Shown piece after piece: positions 1 to 9,940 of a stretch of DNA of 43,291 nt; the first letter of the stretch is position 1; each line of letters opens with the position of its first letter. The stretch comes from Dehalococcoidia bacterium (lineage in GTDB: Bacteria > Chloroflexota > Dehalococcoidia > Dehalococcoidales > Fen-1064). The DNA lies in NCBI GenBank assembly GCA_011171075.1, contig DUFD01000007.1:1-43291 (forward strand), written 5' to 3'. The notes under the pieces are model-generated. The model saw only the letters and a list, made by a program, of their open reading frames with translations, was not told the origin of the DNA and ran no database searches. Made by a program: the position numbers and the translations under genes.

Positions 1-144
1 ACCGAGTAACCCCTTCCGCCCTATAGTGAAGTCAAGTAGCATCAGCCTGTCGGCCAATGCCCTCGACAGGGCGTTTACCAGTGTAGCCTTATGAGCTACG
101 AAGCCGTTACCTGAACGCTTGCCCACGATATTCAGTTTTTCCAC
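1..144 (-). CDS. Hypothetical protein, N-terminal 48 residues only (continues beyond the window)
   Basis: An open frame starts at a GTG (144-142) preceded by a strong Shine-Dalgarno run, AAAGGGGG, four bases upstream, and stays open to the window edge. The visible start reads VEKLNIVGKRSGNGFVAHKA. I do not recognise the family. It lies downstream of the sigma-like gene on the same strand and is probably in the same element operon. A 16-bp stretch of this gene (109-124) recurs in inverted orientation at 904-919. Confidence 0.5.
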   Translation of the reverse strand, partial: MEKLNIVGKRSGNGFVAHKATLVNALSRALADRLMLLDFTIGRKGLLG

Positions 145-277
145 TATACCCCCTTTTGGCTATCTGGCTAGTGGGCAAATCTGCCAGCTTCACCTAGTAG
201 TAAGACACCACCTAGCTGCGAGACGCTAGCCTAGCTGGTACTTCCACTATATATATCGGGATTTGGGGGTAGAATCT

Positions 278-826
278 CTACATTATTAACAAGGCTTTTT
301 GCTTGTTCTTACGGAATCTCCATAGATATTGGCTATCCGTAGCGGTAAGATTATCGCCATTGGTAATCTTATAAGCTATGTCCAGTAATCGCTTCGGAAA
401 GCCTAAGAGGAATGTCCGAGCATCCAGCCAAGCGTCAAGGTCGATTGCTTTATCATCGGCTATCAGCTCCCCTAGCTCGGTTATATTGCCGTTACTATCG
501 GTAATCGGCTTTGACAGGTATTCAACTCTAACTGCCTTTGGACACTGTGAGTAAAGCTCACCCTCTTTACACTTCGCCCTTTGCGCCTTGCTACAGCTAC
601 CGCAGTCAAGGCCGTTAGTGAACTTATATTGTGTCCGCCAGTAGTTAGCCACCTCAAAGCTGGCTATCCGGAACATGACAGCTTCGGTGAAGGGCCTGTG
701 TCCATTCTTGTTGGCTACCTGTGCCAGCCTCAATATAATGGTATGCTTCAAGTCATCTCTGTCCTGCGCTCTGGCCTTATGTTGAAACCTATCGGCTATT
801 TCGATATACTTCTCCCAGTCTGGCAT
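278..826 (-). CDS. Sigma-70-like protein with an inserted cysteine cluster (mobile-element type)
   Basis: 182 residues. Residues about 18-40 (DRDDLKHTIILRLAQ) resemble sigma region 2 helices, and the C-terminal part (about 135-182, including LLGFPKRLLDIAYKITNGDN) resembles a region 4 helix-turn-helix. Between them sits a four-cysteine cluster, CGSCSKAQRAKC followed by a further Cys, likely to bind a metal. Small sigma-like proteins of this kind occur in phages and islands, where they may activate element genes; that role is inference. The ATG start at 826 has an AAAGGGGGC Shine-Dalgarno. A hairpin (852-883) lies in the upstream leader. The product could instead be a phage sigma-like DNA-binding protein without true sigma activity. 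Confidence 0.55.
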   Translation of the reverse strand: MPDWEKYIEIADRFQHKARAQDRDDLKHTIILRLAQVANKNGHRPFTEAVMFRIASFEVANYWRTQYKFTNGLDCGSCSKAQRAKCKEGELYSQCPKAVRVEYLSKPITDSNGNITELGELIADDKAIDLDAWLDARTFLLGFPKRLLDIAYKITNGDNLTATDSQYLWRFRKNKQKALLIM

Positions 827-835
827 TGTGGTTAG

Positions 836-1294
836 CCCCCTTTGTTAGACTTGCCCTAGCGGTCTTAGGCGTCAGCTAGGGCATTTTATTTGCCCGCCAA
901 ACTGGGCAAGCGTTCAGGTCAGGCTTTTCTGTATTCGATTGTTAAGGTGCTCAATCTAATTTGTTTAATACCATCATCCAACAAAAGGAACGATTGTGCA
1001 TTAACAGAATGAACCTATATTTTCGTGCTTATACTGGTCTAACTGGATGTCGCTCTTAAGCACAATCGAGCCTGATTGAACAATTCAGCTAAGGCTTAAT
1101 AGGGGGCAAGAGGCTTTATTAGCACTACAGTGTCTCTCAGAGGGAAGGGATTGCACTTTTCATTATCTACTCGGGGAAGTTGTTGGGTAAGCGAACAGGC
1201 AATACGATTACTATCATGGTAGGTATTAACAGGGCTAAAATCTCATTCTGGAGCTTCTGAAAGTGTTTCTGGGACCGGACTAAGAGAGCTATTT
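836..1294. other. 459-base stretch without a gene
   Basis: I see no convincing coding frame here. It holds the hairpin at 852-883, a 16-bp stretch (904-919, GGGCAAGCGTTCAGGT) that is the inverted copy of 109-124, and a loose inverted pair CGATTGTGC / GCACAATCG about 60 bases apart (991-999 and 1060-1068). It may hold the promoter of the 278-826 gene and decayed element DNA. Confidence 0.5.
852..888 (+). terminator. Hairpin followed by a T-rich tract
   Basis: A perfect 9-bp stem, TGCCCTAGC (852-860) pairing with GCTAGGGCA (875-883), is followed on the plus strand by TTTTATTT. Seen from the plus strand it is terminator-like, but no plus-strand gene ends here. On the minus strand it sits about 25 bases ahead of the start of the sigma-like gene and could be a leader structure for that gene. 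Confidence 0.4.
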
Positions 1295-1801
1295 TTAGCC
1301 GTAGAGGGCTTTTCTAGGGTCAGCCCAGAGATAATCGGGAGCGGATAGGCCGGCCTGGGTGAGGCGGTAGTAGATACGTGGATTGCCTTTGGGGTAGTTG
1401 TCCTGGAACTCTGAGGGTTCTACTACACCCGATGGCTCCACCCAGCCCAGCTTCTTGATGTTAGAAAAGTAGGTGATAAATGAGTGGTAGCGGCATCCCT
1501 TTGCTTTATAAGGTAAACGAACCAGGTATACCTCAGTAAGGTGCTCGATGTTGTCTGGACTGATAGGACGTTTCTCTTTTCTGGCTGCTTTTTCTTCGTG
1601 CTTAACGGCTCTGTCCTCGGCTGTAGCCTGTCTTAATGCCTGCTTATAATTGTAGAAGATGTCAGCCTGCGGAGCGCCTGTGTCCGGGTCAATAGGTGGT
1701 GAGCCGTGAGGTCCATAACCTGCGAGATAATCTCTGATGAACTCGCCGCAACCAAAAGGCTTAAGAAAGCCACCACGCTGGGGCCGAAGCATCAGTGTCA
1801 C
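1295..1801 (-). CDS. Hypothetical protein downstream of the integrase remnant
   Basis: 168 residues, family not recognised. The C-terminal half (about 90-165) looks like a winged-helix fold with a basic, aromatic character (for example RYHSFITYFSNIKKLGWVEP and RIYYRLTQAGLS). The middle (about 55-80) is a highly charged, probably helical segment rich in Lys and Glu. The GTG start at 1801 overlaps the stop of the tyrosine recombinase remnant and has an AAGGA Shine-Dalgarno six bases upstream, so the two were once one transcription unit. A DNA-binding or integration-accessory role is possible from the context only. Confidence 0.5.
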   Translation of the reverse strand: MTLMLRPQRGGFLKPFGCGEFIRDYLAGYGPHGSPPIDPDTGAPQADIFYNYKQALRQATAEDRAVKHEEKAARKEKRPISPDNIEHLTEVYLVRLPYKAKGCRYHSFITYFSNIKKLGWVEPSGVVEPSEFQDNYPKGNPRIYYRLTQAGLSAPDYLWADPRKALYG

Positions 1802-2485
1802 GACTTATCCTTCTGCCAGAGCTTATCGTACCAACCTCGTAACTCCTCACCGGCTACTTTGCGGTATTTTGCTGTCGTATTGAAACTCTGGTGACCGAGA
1901 TGTTCCTGAAGCAGTCTTAATCCGTCACCGGAGTCATCGGTCTTTACAGCATGTACAGCGAAGGCGTCCCGCAGTTTATGAGGTGAGACATTGTGGATTT
2001 TACCCGTTTCCGGATTGACGAGCTTTGGTAATCATGCTCTCTCGGCACACTCTTTTACTATTTGCCAAGCTCGATGCCGGTTTATCCCGAAAATATGCAG
2101 CTTTCCATTCTTCGATACCGGGCCACCCTTCTTTATGTACTCATCCAACAGCCGTAGCGTCTCTGCATCTAGAGGCAGCATTCTCTGACGCCTGTATTCC
2201 TGTTCCTTAGGAATTCTCATCGATGCTTACCCCACATTCAGGGCAGTATTTCTGGTTTCGACTGAGCCGGGCTGCACAGTATGAGCAGGTCAGTCTTATT
2301 CTTCTTTTGAGATGCTGGATAGTGACAGTTCCGGCACTTAAATCAATGTCGTCCACGGTAAGGGCGAGTGCTTCGGAAACACGACATCCCAAACGAAAGA
2401 GAATCCTTATGAGCAAGCGATCTCTCGTGTTGGTGGCTGCCTTTTCTAGTAGTTCAACCGCTTCGGGTTCAAGATAGGCTTTCAT
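1798..2485 (-). pseudogene. Tyrosine recombinase with internal zinc ribbon, broken by a frameshift and a TGA
   Basis: Reading leftward from the ATG at 2485 (Shine-Dalgarno AGGAG, four bases), the frame contains the first catalytic Arg (GCRVSEALAL), a CxxC...CxxC zinc ribbon (CSYC and CPEC), then a stop near 2209. The frame resumes one base over at EYRRQRMLPLD and continues through INRHRAWQIVKECAERA to a TGA at 2034-2032. The same frame then carries on with LPKLVNPETGK, the HKLRDAFAVHA box (His, Arg, His) and LGHQSFNTTAKY with the nucleophile Tyr, ending at TGA 1800-1798. In relatives as I remember them the codon at the TGA is Gly (GGA), so a single G-to-T change would explain it. Two independent lesions make this a decayed integrase. 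Confidence 0.8.
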
Positions 2486-2651
2486 TACTCTCCTGAGCGA
2501 CATCATTAGATAAGTTATCTACTGCCCCTTCTCCTTCCGCTTCCTGTTTCATGTTTCTATGTCTTTTCGCAATCAGTCTAGCTAGAAGTAAAAGTGTCTC
2601 GTGCCTTAGACTATTACCATAGCTCTTGTTATTATCGTCTAGGCTTGACAT
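2469..2651 (-). CDS. Possible 60-residue protein ahead of the integrase
   Basis: A small acidic and basic protein starting MSSLDDNNKSYGN; family unknown. Its end overlaps the start of the integrase, which would suit translational coupling. The Shine-Dalgarno is weak. The plus-strand promoter TTGACA (2645-2650) overlaps its start codon region and the TAGATAA palindrome lies inside it. It may be real or simply the leader of the integrase transcript. Confidence 0.3.
   Translation of the reverse strand: MSSLDDNNKSYGNSLRHETLLLLARLIAKRHRNMKQEAEGEGAVDNLSNDVAQESNESLS
2507..2521. promoter_or_regulatory. Perfect palindrome TAGATAA-G-TTATCTA upstream of the integrase
   Basis: Fifteen-base palindrome with 7-bp arms and a single central base, 22 bases upstream of the integrase ATG. 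The same half-site recurs at 2745-2762 ahead of the divergent recombinase operon, so both are likely sites for one regulator. Confidence 0.5.
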
Positions 2652-2673
2652 TTACTCGATTCCAAGATAGAAT
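2645..2673 (+). promoter_or_regulatory. Promoter for the HTH protein and serine recombinase operon
   Basis: TTGACA (2645-2650), a 17-base spacer, and TAGAAT (2668-2673). The predicted start of transcription near 2680 gives a leader of about 115 bases that contains the TAGATAA inverted repeat. Confidence 0.6.
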
Positions 2674-2744
2674 TGTAATATCATATACTAGAATAGGACA
2701 TGATTTATACATATGCAATACACATTCTTTTTCTTAATTACACT

Positions 2745-2762
2745 TAGATAACTTATTATCTA
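2745..2762. promoter_or_regulatory. Inverted repeat TAGATAA-CTTA-TTATCTA, operator-like
   Basis: Two 7-bp arms identical to those at 2507-2521, but with a 4-base spacer. It sits downstream of the promoter at 2645-2673 and 36 bases before the start codon at 2798, where a bound protein would block the divergent operon. Confidence 0.5.
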
Positions 2763-2797
2763 TACTTCTACGCAGCATTCGCCTATCGGGAGAGGAC

Positions 2798-3631
2798 ATG
2801 AAAAAAAGAATTAAGAAACCAACAGTAAAGCCTGAATTACGCCAGGAATGGTTAAGACGCTACGAATCGGGAGAAACGCCACCCAAAATCGCCGATAGCG
2901 ACGACTTTGATGTACGCACAGTGAGGAAGCATATCGACTTGGCAAAACAGGATCGGGACGTTAGGGAGGCTAGATCGGCAGTGCTTAGAGGTGCCCTGGA
3001 ACAACACTATCGCGACATGTACGATCTAGCCCTGGAGCTGGACTCTACTATAGTCTCCAAGGGTCATGCTGTGTTGGACTCAGAGGTGGATCGCCGACTA
3101 CTAGCCCTAAGACAACACCTGCCAAGGTCTCCGCTGTGGACCAACTTGCCCAAGTGGAACCGAACTCTTGACGAGATAAATAACCTGAATGAAATAGTAG
3201 AAAAGCAGCTGAGAAATAGACTTGAAAAGAATAACAGGCTAAATACGATCCCTGCTGACACGAGAAATGGCATAATTCAGGGTTTATTCGAGGCTTTATA
3301 TTCTCAGTTCAGGGTGTGGTCACAGGGAAAAACAGGACTTAACCATGTTACTGATATTCATATCGAAAAAGCCGCTGGTGCGAAGCATGACATTCGCTAT
3401 GGTGGCTTCCATATGAGCCCAATCGATAACGAGAATCTTGATGATTACCTCGAAATAATCAGAGCTATTGTACAGGATTATGAGACACGAATGAAGAGTA
3501 GCGAGCAATACCTTGAAGCTCTGAAATCGTACGATACCTTAAGGTCACTACAAAAACGCTTGCGAGATGAGCTTGCCATTATTATTATGAGACGCATTGT
3601 CCCCGGTAAATGTAAATACTGCCCGTTATAA
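2798..3631 (+). CDS. HTH and coiled-coil protein, partner of the serine recombinase
   Basis: 277 residues. The N-terminus is very basic (MKKRIKKPTVKPELRQEWL) and residues about 15-50 (WLRRYESGETPPKIADSDDFDVRTVRKHI) look like a homeodomain-like helix-turn-helix of resolvase-accessory type. The middle (about 50-150) is rich in charged heptads, likely coiled coil. The C-terminus ends CKYCPL, a CxxC tail. A GAGAGGAC Shine-Dalgarno precedes the ATG. It ends 26 bases before the recombinase gene, so the two are probably co-transcribed and this may be a regulator or directionality factor of the recombinase. I cannot name a family. Confidence 0.55.
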   Translation: MKKRIKKPTVKPELRQEWLRRYESGETPPKIADSDDFDVRTVRKHIDLAKQDRDVREARSAVLRGALEQHYRDMYDLALELDSTIVSKGHAVLDSEVDRRLLALRQHLPRSPLWTNLPKWNRTLDEINNLNEIVEKQLRNRLEKNNRLNTIPADTRNGIIQGLFEALYSQFRVWSQGKTGLNHVTDIHIEKAAGAKHDIRYGGFHMSPIDNENLDDYLEIIRAIVQDYETRMKSSEQYLEALKSYDTLRSLQKRLRDELAIIIMRRIVPGKCKYCPL

Positions 3632-3657
3632 TAAGTCTATTTTATTAGGAGATGATC

Positions 3658-5301
3658 ATGAAAGCTGCTATTTATACCAGGGTATCTTCTGACAGCCAGG
3701 ATGTCGATCTCTCAATATCTGCCCAGTTAAGGGCACTCAGGGATTATGCCTTGAGAAACGGCTATGAGGTAGCCAGAGAATATATTGATGAGGCGGAGAG
3801 TGGCCGGTCAGCTGAAAGGCCAGCCTTCAAGGAGATGATTGCTCTAGCTCGAACAAAGAACCCACCATTCGATACTATCCTGGTTTGGAAACTTAATCGA
3901 TTTTCTCGAAGCCGTATGGACTCTATCGTCTATAAGAAACTCCTCAGGGATAGGGGTATCAAACTTATTTCCATCAATGAGCCTTTTGATGACAGCCCGT
4001 CAGGCCATATGTTTGAAGGCGTGATTGAAGTCATGGACGAGTTCTATAGTGAGAATCTCGGACAGGATATCAGGAGAGGCATGAGAGAGAATGCTGAGCG
4101 TGGTTTTTTTAATGGTAGTCGGCCACCTTACGCCTTCAAGAGGGTGCCTGTTCAAGACAGCAGAAAAACTCGATATAAGCTCGAACCTGATCCGGAGGAC
4201 TCAGTTGCCTTGCAGGTCGTTAGAAGAATGTTTAACCTCGCATTGAGACGAACAGGCTGCAAGGAGATTGCCAAGATGCTAAATAATGATGGTATTAGAA
4301 CTAGCACCGGTCAACGATGGGGCAAAACGACTGTTCATAAGATCCTGACTAATGAAGCTTATTGTGGGACTCTGGTGTGGGGCGGGAGGCCAGGTCATCC
4401 AGCAATACACAGCAGTATACCTCCAGTCAGGATAGAGAATGCCTGGCCAGCCATTATCGATAAGGAGACTTTTTATCTAGTTCAAGATAAGATGGCTTCG
4501 AGAGCACCGGTGGAGATACATCCCCGCATTGTCCCCAGCTTCTACCTTTTGAGCGGATTGCTTTTCTGCTCCTGCGGCCATGCCATGATCGGTCGCAGTG
4601 CTAAATCACACCGGTATTATTACTACATGTGCAACCGCAGTAATAAACAGGGCAGGGATGCCTGTGGTGCCAGAAGTCTACCTAAAGATAAGCTGGAGCA
4701 GCTGGTCATAGATCAAATAAAAAAGAAAATTCTGACAGAGGAATGGCTGGAAGAGTTGGTCAAACTCGTTAATGAGGACCTCGATGTCACCAGTGGTGAG
4801 CTTAAGGACAGGCTCGATGTGATTGACGCGGAACTTAACGATATCAATAACAGATTATCCAGGAACTACGATGCTCTCGAAACCGGCACTCTCGCCTTGA
4901 GTGACCTCGCCCCCAGAATCAAAGAACTGAGAGTAAGGCAGGAGCAACTGAACAAGACCAGAGTACAGGTCGAAGCCGAACTCATTCTACAAGGTAAACC
5001 ATACATAGACACCAATTTGGTTAAATCTTATGCCGAGGACTTGAAGAGCCTTCTCGAGGAGTCCGATTTCAGCGAGAGTAAGGCTTTCCTCCGCTCTTTT
5101 GTCAAGAAAATCGTAGTTGATAGAGAGAAAGTCACCATCTATTACAAATTGCCGGTACCGCCGGATGGGAAAAGACGAGAGGCACTTGAAGTTCTGCCTA
5201 TTGATACCCCTGGTGGAGCTGAGGGGATTCGAACCCCTTACCTATTGAATGCCATTCAATCGCTCTCCCAATTGAGCTACAGCCCCACACGCATATTTTA
5301 G
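3658..5301 (+). CDS. Large serine recombinase whose frame runs into tRNA-Ala
   Basis: About 547 residues. The resolvase catalytic domain (about 1-145) shows IYTRVSSDSQ with the nucleophile Ser, the VWKLNRFSR motif, and the following long helix. Then come the recombinase domain (about 160-290, NNDGIRTSTGQRWGKTTVHKIL) and a zinc-ribbon domain (about 300-350, FCSCG ... CNRS ... CGAR), then a coiled-coil arm (about 390-470), as in large serine integrases. The second ATG (3658) is preferred because AGGAG lies six bases before it and directly abuts the first ATG (3652). The last 30 or so residues (GGAEGIRTP onward) are the antisense translation of the tRNA gene, so the native C-terminus in the excised element must differ. 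Confidence 0.85.
   Translation: MKAAIYTRVSSDSQDVDLSISAQLRALRDYALRNGYEVAREYIDEAESGRSAERPAFKEMIALARTKNPPFDTILVWKLNRFSRSRMDSIVYKKLLRDRGIKLISINEPFDDSPSGHMFEGVIEVMDEFYSENLGQDIRRGMRENAERGFFNGSRPPYAFKRVPVQDSRKTRYKLEPDPEDSVALQVVRRMFNLALRRTGCKEIAKMLNNDGIRTSTGQRWGKTTVHKILTNEAYCGTLVWGGRPGHPAIHSSIPPVRIENAWPAIIDKETFYLVQDKMASRAPVEIHPRIVPSFYLLSGLLFCSCGHAMIGRSAKSHRYYYYMCNRSNKQGRDACGARSLPKDKLEQLVIDQIKKKILTEEWLEELVKLVNEDLDVTSGELKDRLDVIDAELNDINNRLSRNYDALETGTLALSDLAPRIKELRVRQEQLNKTRVQVEAELILQGKPYIDTNLVKSYAEDLKSLLEESDFSESKAFLRSFVKKIVVDREKVTIYYKLPVPPDGKRREALEVLPIDTPGGAEGIRTPYLLNAIQSLSQLSYSPTRIF
5211..5286 (-). tRNA. tRNA-Ala (GGC anticodon)
   Basis: 76 bases on the minus strand with CCA encoded. The acceptor stem GGGGCTG pairs with CAGCTCC (one G-T), the D arm is GCTC/GAGC, the anticodon stem ATTGA/TCAAT encloses loop ATGGCAT (anticodon GGC), and the T arm is AGGGG/CCCCT with TTCGAAT. 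It lies 18 bases downstream of clpC on the same strand with no obvious promoter of its own, so it is probably read from the clpC operon. The integrative element abuts its 3' end. Confidence 0.95.
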
Positions 5302-5304
5302 CAC

Positions 5305-7752
<2,448 letters not shown>

Positions 7753-7770
7753 CTTAAACCTCCCCCCAGC

Positions 7771-8562
7771 TCACTTCTGGTTATTGCCAAAGTTTGTCTT
7801 CAGGAAATCAACAATCCGCCGCTGGACCTCGGGGTACTCCCAGTTGTAGTCATGTCCCGGTGCATTAATACAATAGGTAAACTTTTGTGGCTTACCGTCA
7901 ATCCGAGACTTGGCCCAGCGGTATGGAGCCGTAGCGTATGATTTAAATCCCTTCCACAGGTCGCGGTTACACATGGGATCGGGCATTAGACCATTACTAT
8001 CAACCGCCAGTGTCCTTTCCGTAATTATACGACGGCCCATATGTGGGAAGAATATGCCCAGCTCAATACTATAAACCTGTGATAAATCACCCAGCTCCCT
8101 CATGACAGCGTTGCTAAAGGCAGCCCCCTGGCTGGCCCCAATCAGTATTACTTTCAGATTCCGGAGGTGATTACTGATAAACCTCAGAGCTGCCGCCAGA
8201 ACCTTTGCCTGAAAGGACTCACCTTTAAAGAAGAATAGCGCCTCTTTCTTAACATCCCGCATATGGTGCCAGAAGCTGTTGCCACTGCGGTAGTATTGGA
8301 CCAGCACCCATTTCCTCATCATTTCATCCATGGTATTTGTTACGCCGGTGACAATACTCTTCTCCCATTCCAGGCATTCTTCAAAAACCGTATTCCCCCA
8401 ACCTCCGGGGTTATGAATCAAGAGGAATTCTGCATCCCAGGTTCGGGCAAGCGTACCCCGAAGCCAGTCGACGAAGTTGGCCCTCTTCTTATCACCATCG
8501 CGAAAAAACTGCGAGGCAAGGTGGTCTATCTCTTCCCATAAAACGGCATTATCACTGGCCAT
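7771..8562 (-). CDS. Alpha/beta-hydrolase-like protein
   Basis: 263 residues, no signal peptide. A nucleophile elbow GASQG (142-146, Ser144) follows a beta strand (LKVILI), and a C-terminal APGHDYNWEYPEV segment near 240 supplies a plausible catalytic His. An HNPGGWGN motif (50-57) could form the oxyanion hole. These features suit a serine esterase or lipase-like hydrolase; the substrate is unknown. It ends 18 bases before clpC, and the gene ahead of it encodes a membrane-anchored methyltransferase-like protein, so all belong to one leftward operon. Confidence 0.6.
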   Translation of the reverse strand: MASDNAVLWEEIDHLASQFFRDGDKKRANFVDWLRGTLARTWDAEFLLIHNPGGWGNTVFEECLEWEKSIVTGVTNTMDEMMRKWVLVQYYRSGNSFWHHMRDVKKEALFFFKGESFQAKVLAAALRFISNHLRNLKVILIGASQGAAFSNAVMRELGDLSQVYSIELGIFFPHMGRRIITERTLAVDSNGLMPDPMCNRDLWKGFKSYATAPYRWAKSRIDGKPQKFTYCINAPGHDYNWEYPEVQRRIVDFLKTNFGNNQK

Positions 8563-8576
8563 ATCGAGTTACTCTT

Positions 8577-9128
8577 TCAACAATAGTATATCTCCTGCAC
8601 ACCAGAGCCACCCCTTTGCCTGAGGTAGGTCTTGTCACCTTTCTGCCAGACCCATAGCTTATGCTCGGGTATTACCCAGTTAGCGATAGACTGCCGGGAC
8701 GGGTAAACAAGGAAGACCGCATCGGCTACCCTGTTAAGCTCATCCAGGGCCTGAACAGCATCTTTAGTGGTCGGCATATGCTCCAGAAGATGGCTGACGA
8801 AGGCTGCTCCGAAAGTGCCGTTTGAAAACGGTATATGGGTAACGCTACCGACCACCGCGTGCGGGTGACCAATAACCGCACGCCGGTCAATATCAAGGCA
8901 GACATCGCCACCGCCGTGAGCCGGTTTGTTAAACCAGCGGCGGGCTGGTTTGACGCCCCAGGGACCGGGGACTACCAGCATTGGTTTAGACCTCTCCCGA
9001 GCATAATTATCGGCGGCACGGTATTTCCGGTTCTTGTCCTGAATTTCAAACATCCAGACGACAAGCTGCCAGATACCCACAGCGGCCAGTATCGCCAGTA
9101 CTACATATAACAGAACTACCTGCACCAT
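8577..9128 (-). CDS. Membrane-anchored SAM-methyltransferase-like protein
   Basis: About 183 residues. A single N-terminal transmembrane helix (MVQVVLLYVVLAILAAVGIW) anchors a short class I methyltransferase-like domain: DVCLDID as the SAM-binding Asp strand, then VVGSVTHIPFSNGTFGAAFV and SHLLEHMPT, matching the usual motifs of Methyltransf_11 proteins. The domain is abbreviated, so activity is uncertain. I prefer ATG 9128, because GAGGG lies 10 bases upstream; an in-frame ATG at 9158 inside the preceding gene has no ribosome site. It sits between the VTT membrane protein and the hydrolase, hinting at a shared envelope or lipid role. Confidence 0.6.
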   Translation of the reverse strand: MVQVVLLYVVLAILAAVGIWQLVVWMFEIQDKNRKYRAADNYARERSKPMLVVPGPWGVKPARRWFNKPAHGGGDVCLDIDRRAVIGHPHAVVGSVTHIPFSNGTFGAAFVSHLLEHMPTTKDAVQALDELNRVADAVFLVYPSRQSIANWVIPEHKLWVWQKGDKTYLRQRGGSGVQEIYYC

Positions 9129-9142
9129 CTCGCTGCTACCCT

Positions 9143-9769
9143 CTAAACTCCCATCCATGAGAACATGGCGTTCCAGCCGTAATAGCCACAGAAAGCAATA
9201 ATCAGGCTCTTGAGGCCAGTACCCAGAAAGGAGAAGATGAAGAACTTGTGGGGCGGATAATGAAGAGTGGCGATAGCAATCGACATCGGGAGGTGGATTG
9301 GGTTGGGAATCAAGGACATGAGAAAGACTGCCAGCGAGCCGTGCCTCTCTGCAACACCGATGGCCCGGTCGTAAAAACGACTGCTGAATTTACTGGTAAT
9401 CCTCTCCGAGATGGTCCTGCCCCCGTAGCCAATCATGAAAGTAATGAACTGTCCTACGCTGGCACCCAATCCAGAAAGCAATCCCACCCACACCGGTGCC
9501 AGTACACCATACTGGTCGGAGATGAGACTCGGCAGGGTGAACACCAGAAGCCAGTATGGGACAGGAATAGCCGTAATGCTGAAGGTGCTGCCGGCAATAA
9601 AAGATACAATCAATACACCCAGCAGGCCAAACTTGGCCAGATAGGTGGTGCTCATTAACTCATCTTTATAATATACGGCAAGAACGCAGAGAGCGATGGT
9701 CGCCAATATCGCCAGAGCTCCCAGCCCTAACTCCTTTTTCGACCAGCGTTTTTGAACCTCTTGCTCCAT
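9143..9769 (-). CDS. VTT/DedA-type membrane protein
   Basis: 208 residues with about five hydrophobic segments (near 14-34, 44-64, 70-90, 95-115 and 165-200). The region VPYWLLVFTLPS ... GLLSGLGASVGQFITFMIGYGGR and the later SLIPNPIHLPMSIAIA fit the VTT domain (SNARE-associated/DedA superfamily), whose members act in the inner membrane, several as lipid transporters or scramblases. It is the first gene of the leftward operon ending with clpC and tRNA-Ala; an extended -10 promoter lies about 65 bases upstream. The Shine-Dalgarno is weak. Confidence 0.75.
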   Translation of the reverse strand: MEQEVQKRWSKKELGLGALAILATIALCVLAVYYKDELMSTTYLAKFGLLGVLIVSFIAGSTFSITAIPVPYWLLVFTLPSLISDQYGVLAPVWVGLLSGLGASVGQFITFMIGYGGRTISERITSKFSSRFYDRAIGVAERHGSLAVFLMSLIPNPIHLPMSIAIATLHYPPHKFFIFSFLGTGLKSLIIAFCGYYGWNAMFSWMGV

Positions 9770-9833
9770 GGCTAAGCCATATCTCTCTGTGATGGATATG
9801 TGCAGTCCGTCACTCCTGTAAATTAGTCCCTAT

Positions 9834-9863
9834 TATAGCAACATTGTCTCAACGAGCACAACA
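9834..9863 (-). promoter_or_regulatory. Extended -10 promoter of the VTT-clpC-tRNA operon
   Basis: On the minus strand TGC-TATAAT (9842-9834) is an extended -10, with TTGTGC (9863-9858) 18 bases upstream as a weak -35. Transcription would start near 9827, about 58 bases before the first start codon. Confidence 0.5.
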
Positions 9864-9940
9864 GGTGGTCAGGCACAGCGGGTGCGTTGACACTGAGCGT
9901 TAATGTGATAAACAGACCTGCCCAGACCTAGACCTGATAT

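Larger units (their letters stand above)
1..5210. mobile_element. Right part of an integrative element inserted at the 3' end of tRNA-Ala
   Basis: Everything left of the tRNA-Ala gene (5211-5286) has island character: a sigma-like protein, unknown small proteins, a tyrosine recombinase remnant, an HTH protein and a serine recombinase, with visibly more AT-rich codon use than the clpC operon to the right. The element touches the tRNA exactly at its encoded CCA end, the usual insertion point for tRNA-targeting elements. I searched 1-5210 by eye for a second copy of the tRNA 3' end and found none, so the left boundary lies outside the window. Which recombinase made the insertion is unclear: tRNA 3' ends are typical targets of tyrosine recombinases, but the intact enzyme here is a serine recombinase. 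Confidence 0.75.

Noticed and set aside
991-1068. Inverted pair CGATTGTGC / GCACAATCG as a replication or transfer origin
   Set aside because: The arms are short and 60 bases apart, with no iterons or relaxase gene nearby.
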